From positions 1 to 12,558 of the forward strand of contig CAMLLA010000084.1 in NCBI GenBank assembly GCA_946480525.1: a stretch of 12,558 bases of DNA, given 5' to 3'. How positions within the stretch are numbered: position 1 is the first letter of the stretch; every line of letters starts with the position of its first letter. The DNA is from an uncultured Asticcacaulis sp. (GTDB lineage: Bacteria > Pseudomonadota > Alphaproteobacteria > Caulobacterales > Caulobacteraceae). Position numbers and translations under genes: made by a program. The notes under the pieces were generated by a model, which had not been told where the DNA came from, made no database searches, and saw nothing but the letters and a program-made list of their open reading frames with translations. Shown here one piece after another: positions 7,905 to 12,558 of the stretch.

Positions 7905-7922
7905 GACTCGTTAATACGAGTC
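7905..7922 (-). terminator. Hairpin with two GANTC sites, possible weak minus-strand terminator
   Basis: GACTCG (7905-7910) and CGAGTC (7917-7922) form a 6-bp stem with a 6-nt loop. Read on the minus strand the stem is followed by GTTTT, which makes a weak intrinsic terminator about 70 nt past the stop of the deoxyhypusine-synthase-like gene. Both arms contain GANTC (GACTC and GAGTC), the site type methylated by CcrM in Caulobacterales. The terminator role is uncertain because the stem is short and the U tract poor. Confidence 0.3.
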
Positions 7923-7993
7923 ACCGCCTTGACCCTCTAAGTAAACCTTTCTGTCCGTATGGCAAGTGTGCGGTGCAAAAAAATTGATCACAC

Positions 7994-9049
7994 TTACTTG
8001 AACAGCTTAGCCCAGTTGGGTTTGGTGCGGTTCTTCCACGCGCCACGGTGGTAAGCATCCGACCCGATCAGCGGCACGACAGTGGTCGCTTCGGCGAACA
8101 CCATTTGCTCGTAGGTGGTCGAAACCTTGCCCCAAGACGCGGCTTCCTTGAGCGTCGATGACGAACACGCACCATCGCGCACGTCGGCGACGGTAATCTG
8201 CACGGCATACTTGTGCATGTCAGCTTCAACACCGAGGATTTCGGCGCAGACGACCGTGTCCTGGGCGAAGTTCTTGGGCACGCCGCCACCGACCATGAAC
8301 AGTCCGGTGGTGCCGGCCGCGATCTTGATATCCGTCAGTTCACGGAAATCCGCCACGGCATCGATCATCAGGTAGGGCTTGCCTTCCTTGATACGTTCCT
8401 TCTGGTGCTTGACCAGGCCGAAACCGGCCGACGAGTCGACAAAGGCCGGGCAGAAGATCGGCACGCCTTCCTCGTAGGCGGTCTGGATCAGCGAGCCTTC
8501 CTTCTTGGCATTGCCTTCCGACAGCCACTTGCCCATTTCCCAGATGAATTCGCGCGAGGAATAGCCGCGCGGCTCCAGGCGGTTGCAGATCTCGAGGATC
8601 GTGTGGTCGCAGGCCTGCAGCTCTTCTTCGTCGATATAGGTGTCGTAGATGCGGTCGATATAGTTGTCGCGCAGCACGTTGTCGTCGACCGGGCCGGCGG
8701 CCTGGTAGTGCTTGAAGCCAAGCGCTTCGAAGAAGTCCATGTCGACGATCGAGGCGCCGGTGGCGACGACGGCGTCGATCATGCCGAACTTCACCATGTC
8801 GCGATAGACGTGCATGCAGCCGCCGGCCGAGGTCGAGCCGGCCAGGATGAGCCACGGCGAGCAGGACTTGTCTTCCAGCGCCATGTTGAAGATGTCGGCG
8901 GCGCGGGCGGTGTCGCGCGACGAGAACGACATCTTGCGCATCGAATCGATGATCGGACGGGCGTCGTACGAGGTGATGTCAACGTGCTCGACGGTTTCGG
9001 CGAGCAGGCTGGCCTTCATGTTGGATTGCGGCTTGGTTTCAGCGTTCAT
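7994..9049 (-). CDS. Deoxyhypusine-synthase-like enzyme, probable polyamine (homospermidine-type) synthase
   Basis: The family performs NAD-dependent oxidation of a diamine or polyamine and transfers its aminobutyl group through an enzyme-lysine imine. Bacteria lack the eIF5A hypusine substrate, so bacterial members act in polyamine synthesis. Homospermidine formation from putrescine is the classic proposal, and some bacterial members have been linked to guanidino-polyamines made from agmatine. The 351-residue protein is of family length. It shows the N-terminal nucleotide-fold segment GSTSAGGCMHVYRDMV (71-86), the loop ATGASIVDMD (96-105) in place of the eukaryotic GGGVEED type, GGGVPKN (254-260) and the catalytic-lysine motif EAASWGK (K308, matching K329 of human deoxyhypusine synthase). 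The ATG at 9049 has AAAGGA about 7 nt upstream. An in-frame ATG at codon 11 is less well placed. It lies 169 bp downstream of the decarboxylase on the same strand, which fits a diamine-producing partner. The family call is firm. The substrate is not settled by sequence. Confidence 0.92.
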   Translation of the reverse strand: MNAETKPQSNMKASLLAETVEHVDITSYDARPIIDSMRKMSFSSRDTARAADIFNMALEDKSCSPWLILAGSTSAGGCMHVYRDMVKFGMIDAVVATGASIVDMDFFEALGFKHYQAAGPVDDNVLRDNYIDRIYDTYIDEEELQACDHTILEICNRLEPRGYSSREFIWEMGKWLSEGNAKKEGSLIQTAYEEGVPIFCPAFVDSSAGFGLVKHQKERIKEGKPYLMIDAVADFRELTDIKIAAGTTGLFMVGGGVPKNFAQDTVVCAEILGVEADMHKYAVQITVADVRDGACSSSTLKEAASWGKVSTTYEQMVFAEATTVVPLIGSDAYHRGAWKNRTKPNWAKLFK

Positions 9050-9092
9050 CTCTTGATCCTTTAAAGAAGAGGAAAAGGTGGACGCCCGTCAT
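9039..9092 (-). CDS. Possible 17-residue upstream ORF / leader peptide
   Basis: An ATG at 9092 opens a short frame (MTGVHLFLFFKGSRDER, then TGA) that runs through the Shine-Dalgarno sequence of the deoxyhypusine-synthase-like gene and overlaps its start by 11 nt in another frame. G-rich stretches (GGGGGG and AAGGGG) precede it, but the spacing to the ATG is either about 10 nt or only about 2 nt, so the ribosome binding site is not convincing. Leader peptides that sense polyamines exist elsewhere (for example speFL ahead of speF in enterobacteria), which is the only functional hint. It may equally be chance. Confidence 0.25.
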   Translation of the reverse strand: MTGVHLFLFFKGSRDER

Positions 9093-9168
9093 TTCCCCTT
9101 GACCCCCCAGACGGTGCGATGGGGAGGGTATGGTGTGTCCGAAGGCTTGGGTCTCCGGAGGCGCGGCC

Positions 9169-9197
9169 CCTATAGCGGATAGGGACCGCCTTGGCAA
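9169..9197 (-). promoter_or_regulatory. Predicted sigma-70-type promoter for the deoxyhypusine-synthase-like gene
   Basis: On the minus strand TTGCCA (9192-9197) and TATAGG (9169-9174) are separated by exactly 17 bp, just downstream of the decarboxylase stop. Transcription would start near 9162, leaving a leader of about 113 nt. It suggests the gene can be expressed separately from the decarboxylase. No terminator was seen between the two, so read-through is also possible. Confidence 0.45.
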
Positions 9198-9218
9198 ACA
9201 AACGTTTTGTAAACGGGC

Positions 9219-10490
9219 TTATGCCTTGGCCTTGACCCGCTTCTTGCCGCGCTTGCCGCCCTTGGGGCGGTTCAGGCGCACCACCTTGTTGTCGTCGGCC
9301 TCCATCAGGCCGCGCGGATTGTTGATCGAGCGCGGGCCCAGGCCGAACAGCGAAGCCATCGGCGCGTCATCCAGGAAGACGGTTTCCGTCTCGCCATAGC
9401 CGTTGAAGCGCGTGCCCATGGTGACGCCATAGGCGCCCAGCATGCCGATTTCGACATAGTCGCCTTCATCGACATCGGCCGGCAGCCAGAACGGACCGGG
9501 CATGCTATCGATCGAGTCGCAGGTCGGGCCATAAAAGCGGAAGGGCTTCAGCGTGTCCGACTCGGCGTCGTCCTGACGGTGAAGGCGCACCGGGAAGGGC
9601 CACTTGGCGTGGGTGGCGTCGAACAGGTTGCCGTAGGAGCCGTCATTGAGGTAGAGGGCATCGCCCTTGCGCAGTTCGACCTTGGTCAGGACCGAGGTCG
9701 ATTCGGCCACAAGTGCGCGGCCGGGTTCGGCCCACAGCTGGGTTTCCTCGTGCACCTTCATTTCATCGAAGGCGCGGTTGATGACGTCCATATATTCGGA
9801 CAGGGCCGGCGGCACCATGCCCGGATAGACCGAAGGGAAGCCACCGCCGACATCGACGACATCGGCGAAGACGCCGGCGCGGACCAGCGAGCGGGAGGCC
9901 GCCGCCATGGCTGCGGCATAGGCGGTCGGACGCATGCACTGCGAGCCGACGTGGAAGGACACACCCATCAGGCCCGAGGTCGCCTGACGCGTCGCCATCA
10001 GCAGCGACGGGGCTTCGTGACTCTGGGCGCCGAACTTGTTGGTCAGCGGCAGGTTCGAGCCTTCGCCCGACGTTGCCAGGCGCACGATCAGGTTCAGGTC
10101 CTTGGCATTGCCGGTCGCGGACAGAATCTTGGCCAGCTCTTCGTGAGTATCGAGGCTGAAGGTGCGCACGCCATAGTCGAAATAGGCACTTGCGATGGCG
10201 ACGCGGCTCTTGACCGGGTGCATGAAGGCCAGGCGCGCCGACGGCAGTGTCGCGCGAACCAGCTGGACTTCGTTGAGCGAGGCGACATCAAAGGAGCGGA
10301 CGCCCGCGGCCCAAAGGGTTTCAAGCACCCACGGCGACGGATTCGCCTTGACCGCGTAGAAGAGATCGCCTTTGAAATTGGCCTGGAACCACTGCGCCGC
10401 AACAGTTACGGGCGCACGACGCACGAGGGCGACGGGGCGTTCCGGTGGCTGCTTGCGGACCAGGTCCAGGGCGGAAGTGTATTGATCCAC
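9219..10490 (-). CDS. PLP-dependent ornithine/lysine decarboxylase (alanine-racemase-fold type)
   Basis: This group decarboxylates ornithine to putrescine, with some members also acting on lysine to give cadaverine. It is cytoplasmic, works as a dimer and is the committed step of polyamine synthesis. The fold type III signature is complete: PLP-binding lysine in YAVKANP (K48), FHVGSQC (H180), the phosphate-binding glycine loop DVGGGFP (215-217), AEPGRA (E255) and the active-site cysteine from the partner subunit in YGPTCDSID (C324). The CDSID form is typical of the short bacterial ornithine/lysine enzymes. The start is GTG at 10490. The frame upstream has no ATG or GTG before an in-frame stop at 10530-10532, and CGGGG lies about 7 nt upstream. 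The last residues form a Lys/Arg-rich tail (RPKGGKRGKKRVKAKA) beyond the catalytic fold. With the downstream deoxyhypusine-synthase-like gene it forms a two-step polyamine module. Ornithine versus lysine preference cannot be read from sequence with confidence. Confidence 0.93.
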   Translation of the reverse strand: MDQYTSALDLVRKQPPERPVALVRRAPVTVAAQWFQANFKGDLFYAVKANPSPWVLETLWAAGVRSFDVASLNEVQLVRATLPSARLAFMHPVKSRVAIASAYFDYGVRTFSLDTHEELAKILSATGNAKDLNLIVRLATSGEGSNLPLTNKFGAQSHEAPSLLMATRQATSGLMGVSFHVGSQCMRPTAYAAAMAAASRSLVRAGVFADVVDVGGGFPSVYPGMVPPALSEYMDVINRAFDEMKVHEETQLWAEPGRALVAESTSVLTKVELRKGDALYLNDGSYGNLFDATHAKWPFPVRLHRQDDAESDTLKPFRFYGPTCDSIDSMPGPFWLPADVDEGDYVEIGMLGAYGVTMGTRFNGYGETETVFLDDAPMASLFGLGPRSINNPRGLMEADDNKVVRLNRPKGGKRGKKRVKAKA

Positions 10491-10575
10491 TTCGGTACCC
10501 CGATTGATAGTGTTAAACCCAGACCGGCGTTAGCAGCGTTGCGATGAACTCTAGGGGTCCGCCGGAAGAAGGCCA

Positions 10576-10603
10576 CATATAGGGATATTCACTTCTATGT
10601 AAA
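10576..10603 (-). promoter_or_regulatory. Predicted promoter for the ornithine/lysine decarboxylase gene
   Basis: On the minus strand TTTACA (10598-10603, five of six to consensus) and TATATG (10576-10581) lie 16 bp apart within the 133-bp gap after the hydrolase gene. The expected leader is about 80 nt. The gap is AT-richer than the flanking coding DNA. No terminator follows the hydrolase, so some read-through is possible. Confidence 0.45.
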
Positions 10604-10623
10604 GAGCCAATTTGCGTCTGTAA

Positions 10624-12006
10624 CTATCGTTGTTCAGCAGCATGCTTAACCCAAGAGGTAATCTGTTCAAGCGCTGACGGGGCAATGGTTTCGTCGATGT
10701 CGCCGTATTCGGCGGGAGAGCCTGTTCTCGCCGTTTGCAAAAGGTGGTTAAGGCCCGGCAGTTCGCGGATATCGGCGTGGGGATTGTTCTTCAGCGCTTG
10801 CCTGATCGCTTCCAGGTTTTCTTTGGCAGGAACCTGAAGGTCGAGCGCGCCATTGAGCACAAGTATGGGCCGGCGGACTTTCGCCAATGTGATGGCCGGA
10901 TCATAGGCAAGGAATTGGCGCATCCACGGCGTCGTGGTCGACCCCGGCAGGCTTTGGGCTTCACCCGCATCGATGATCTTGTCCCGCAGGCCTTGGTCGA
11001 CGACGGCCTGGACCCGGGTCCGCGCAATAACCGGGTCGGGCGAAGACAGGGCAGCCGCGTAAAGCGTCTCGTTAAATATCTGGCGTTTGGCGACATAGTC
11101 CGGCGGTGCACCATAGGCCGCCGAAACCAGTGCCGATTGCAGCAGAAACAGCTTGTCACCGCGCAGGCCGGGACCGGCAATCATGACGACAAACGCCGCT
11201 TTGGCGTTCCGAATCGCAACCATCGGAGCAACAATACCGCCTTCGGAATGGCCGAGAATGCCGATGGAGCTGGCGCGCACTTCGGGCTGTTGCGCCAGCC
11301 AGTTGAGCGCCGCCTCGGCGTCGTCGGCGAAGTCGGCGGTGGTCGCCATGCCATAGTCGCCGGTCGATTTCCCCGCACCGCGTTTGTCAAATCGCAGGAC
11401 CGCCATACCCTGGCGGTTCAGGGCATCGCTCAGAACCTGAAAGACCTTGTGGCCCTCGACCTCTTCGTCGCGGGTATTGGGCCCGGTGCCGGAAACAAGG
11501 ACGACAGCCGGAAAGGGGCCCTTGCCTTCGGGTATGCTATAGGTGCCGGCCAGGCTGACATGTCCCGCTGACGGGATGGCGACATCGCGCTCGGCATAGG
11601 GGCGGGGGCCGGCGTTGATGGCGTCTTCCTGAGGGCGTTTGCGCACCTTCATCGCCAGGTCTTCGGGGGTGGCGCGGCGAAAGGCCAGCGGATAGGTCTG
11701 GCCCAGTGTCAGCTTGCCCGACCAGACCTTTTGGGCAGAGTTCCAATCGCCGTCATAGCTCAGTTCAAGCTTGGCGATGGCAAAATGCAGGCGCTGTCCG
11801 TCGGATGTAATCGAGTCAAAGGCAGTCACATTGCCGTTCGGTGTACGCAGATTGCCCGAATAGCCGGAGCCGTCCTTGTCGACATGGACAACGACCTTGA
11901 AGCCGCTGTCCATGAAACCGACCCAGTCGCCGGCCGCCTCTTCCGCTCTCGAGAGGCCGGGAACGCAGCTGAAAAACAGCAGGCAGGTCAACAGGAACGC
12001 TTTCAT
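10624..12006 (-). CDS. Exported alpha/beta hydrolase with N-terminal beta-barrel-like domain
   Basis: A 460-residue serine hydrolase of the S9-like/acyl-esterase group, substrate unknown. The N-terminus (MKAFLLTCLLFFSCVPGLSRA) is a signal peptide with a likely cut after SRA, so the enzyme acts in the periplasm or outside. Residues about 25-112 (GDWVGFMDSGFKVVVHV to YPLAFRR) match the small beta domain often fused ahead of such hydrolases. The alpha/beta domain has the oxyanion segment VLVSGTGPNTRDE, the RFDKRGAGKS strand, the nucleophile elbow GHSEGG (S254), the acid in NGALDLQV (D389) and the histidine in LNHLLQ (H421), a complete triad. The ATG at 12006 is preferred because GAGGGG sits about 5 nt before it. 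The GTG at 12012 would be too close to that sequence. It is divergent from the GH43 gene and precedes the decarboxylase on the same strand, but neither context defines its substrate. Confidence 0.88.
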   Translation of the reverse strand: MKAFLLTCLLFFSCVPGLSRAEEAAGDWVGFMDSGFKVVVHVDKDGSGYSGNLRTPNGNVTAFDSITSDGQRLHFAIAKLELSYDGDWNSAQKVWSGKLTLGQTYPLAFRRATPEDLAMKVRKRPQEDAINAGPRPYAERDVAIPSAGHVSLAGTYSIPEGKGPFPAVVLVSGTGPNTRDEEVEGHKVFQVLSDALNRQGMAVLRFDKRGAGKSTGDYGMATTADFADDAEAALNWLAQQPEVRASSIGILGHSEGGIVAPMVAIRNAKAAFVVMIAGPGLRGDKLFLLQSALVSAAYGAPPDYVAKRQIFNETLYAAALSSPDPVIARTRVQAVVDQGLRDKIIDAGEAQSLPGSTTTPWMRQFLAYDPAITLAKVRRPILVLNGALDLQVPAKENLEAIRQALKNNPHADIRELPGLNHLLQTARTGSPAEYGDIDETIAPSALEQITSWVKHAAEQR

Positions 12007-12150
12007 TTCCACCCCTCGTTATCCGATTACCAAACAAGGGCAAAGGCAGGCGGTAGGCAAGTTAATTATCGCTCATGCTAATTGTCGGACATAAGGGATT
12101 GAGGCGCGCAGCTATCTGGCCTAGTCTCCCGAAAAAACAGGGAGACAACA
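12007..12150. promoter_or_regulatory. Divergent promoter region between hydrolase and GH43 genes, with a direct repeat
   Basis: The 144-bp gap holds an imperfect direct repeat, TAATTATCG (12063-12071) and TAATTGTCG (12079-12087), whose starts are 16 bp apart, and an odd palindrome, TGTCGGACA (12083-12091). On the minus strand GATAAT (12065-12070) is a fair -10 for the hydrolase without a good -35. On the plus strand TTGAGG (12099-12104) with TAGTCT (12122-12127) is a weak candidate. Promoters must lie here, and the repeat may be an operator. Confidence 0.4.
12124..12146 (+). promoter_or_regulatory. Hairpin that sequesters the GH43 Shine-Dalgarno sequence
   Basis: GTCTCCC (12124-12130) and GGGAGAC (12140-12146) form a perfect 7-bp stem with a 9-nt A-rich loop. 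The 3' arm is the Shine-Dalgarno sequence (GGGAG), and the stem ends 4 nt before the ATG at 12151. If the transcript includes the 5' arm, folding would hide the ribosome binding site. Confidence 0.5.
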
Positions 12151-12558
12151 ATGCGCACGACGCTGACGGCTGTGATAGCGGGGCTGATGCTGGCGGGACC
12201 GGCGGTGGCTGCGGAGCCTGCCAAGGCTTCACCAAAAACCTGGACCGCGGACAACGGCAATGGCACCTTTACCAACCCGCTGTTCTACGACGAATTTTCC
12301 GATCCCGACCTGATCCGCGTCGGCGACGACTACTATCTGACCGGGACGACCATGCACGCCATGCCGGGCGTGCCGATCCTGCATTCGAAGGATCTGGTCA
12401 ACTGGACCTTCCTGACCTACGCGATGGACAAGCTGGACCTGGGCCCGCAGTTCCGGCTGGAAGACGGCAAGTCGATCTACGGCCAGGGCATATGGGCGCC
12501 GTGCTTCCGCTACCACAATGGCACCTTCTACATCTTCAGCAATGTCAACGGCCAGAAG
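12151..12558 (+). CDS. Exported glycoside hydrolase family 43 enzyme (beta-xylosidase/arabinofuranosidase-like), N-terminal part
   Basis: GH43 enzymes are five-bladed beta-propeller glycosidases acting on xylan- and arabinan-type side chains or oligosaccharides. The first 136 residues are present and the frame is open at the window edge. The N-terminus (MRTTLTAVIAGLMLAGPAVA) is a signal peptide with a likely cut near residue 21, so the enzyme is periplasmic or secreted. The catalytic base is expected in SDPD (D51), within the first-blade sequence NPLFYDEFSDPDLIRVGDDYYL. Next come TMHAMPGVPILHSKDLVNW (68-85), typical of GH43, and the WAP motif (115-117). The catalytic acid and any C-terminal accessory domain lie beyond the window. 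The ATG at 12151 has GGGAG 6 nt upstream. The exact substrate cannot be assigned from this part. Confidence 0.9.
   Translation, partial: MRTTLTAVIAGLMLAGPAVAAEPAKASPKTWTADNGNGTFTNPLFYDEFSDPDLIRVGDDYYLTGTTMHAMPGVPILHSKDLVNWTFLTYAMDKLDLGPQFRLEDGKSIYGQGIWAPCFRYHNGTFYIFSNVNGQK

Larger units (their letters stand above)
7507..7993. other. Gene-free stretch of stacked hairpins and repeats between convergent genes
   Basis: This 487-bp gap lies between the convergent alpha-2-macroglobulin (+) and deoxyhypusine-synthase-like (-) genes. No credible protein or RNA gene was found. A 128-codon minus-strand frame (7446-7832) runs through it but is made of the repeat units and overlaps the gene end. From left to right it holds a GC hairpin, a bidirectional terminator, a REP-like palindrome, three tandem degenerate units, a run of eight G (7847-7854) and a hairpin with two GANTC sites. 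A last inverted repeat, AAGTGTG (7964-7970) with CACACTT (7989-7995), overlaps the stop codon of the minus-strand gene. Confidence 0.75.

Noticed and set aside
7964..7995. Inverted repeat AAGTGTG/CACACTT with a poly-A loop as a terminator for the minus-strand gene
   Set aside because: The T tract (minus strand) lies in the loop and not after the stem, and one arm overlaps the stop codon, so the layout is wrong for an intrinsic terminator.
8213..9064. Plus-strand 283-codon open frame opposite the deoxyhypusine-synthase-like gene
   Set aside because: Antisense shadow with no recognisable domain. The minus-strand protein matches its family over its full length.
9579..10547. Plus-strand 322-codon open frame opposite the decarboxylase
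   Set aside because: Antisense shadow. All catalytic motifs lie on the minus strand.

Overview
The window looks like chromosomal DNA of a GC-rich alphaproteobacterium, most likely of the Caulobacterales (Caulobacter/Asticcacaulis type). This rests on the ubiE-ubiB pair whose UbiB sequence reads like Caulobacter UbiB, a polyamine pair of alphaproteobacterial type, a periplasmic alpha-2-macroglobulin and a secreted GH43 glycosidase. The taxonomic call is from recall of family sequences, not from a search.

Layout. On the minus strand at the left edge are ubiB (cut by the window edge) and, 15 bp upstream of it, ubiE. Both serve ubiquinone biosynthesis and probably share a transcript. Further upstream on the same strand is a stand-alone receiver-domain response regulator with an arginine-rich tail. 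A 199-bp AT-richer divergent region separates it from a very large plus-strand gene (2512-7506) for a 1664-residue bacterial alpha-2-macroglobulin with an intact CTEQ thioester motif. A 487-bp gene-free stretch follows. It holds a GC hairpin, a strong bidirectional intrinsic terminator, a REP-like palindrome, three tandem degenerate repeat units (one a perfect 13-bp-arm palindrome) and a GANTC-containing hairpin.

The right half holds three minus-strand genes. In order of transcription they are a secreted alpha/beta hydrolase, an ornithine/lysine decarboxylase and a deoxyhypusine-synthase-like enzyme. The last two form a likely polyamine module: decarboxylation of ornithine (or lysine) to a diamine, then an NAD-dependent aminobutyl-transfer reaction giving a homospermidine-type product. 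Each has a plausible promoter of its own. The deoxyhypusine-synthase-like gene has a roughly 113-nt leader with a possible 17-codon upstream ORF overlapping its start. The window ends inside a plus-strand, exported GH43 glycosidase whose Shine-Dalgarno sequence lies in the 3' arm of a perfect 7-bp hairpin.

No rRNA, tRNA, CRISPR array, insertion sequence or phage gene was seen. The protein-coding content is mostly recognisable housekeeping or envelope function. The less explained parts are the repeat cluster at 7653-7827, the leaders of the polyamine and GH43 genes, and the actual product of the deoxyhypusine-synthase-like enzyme.
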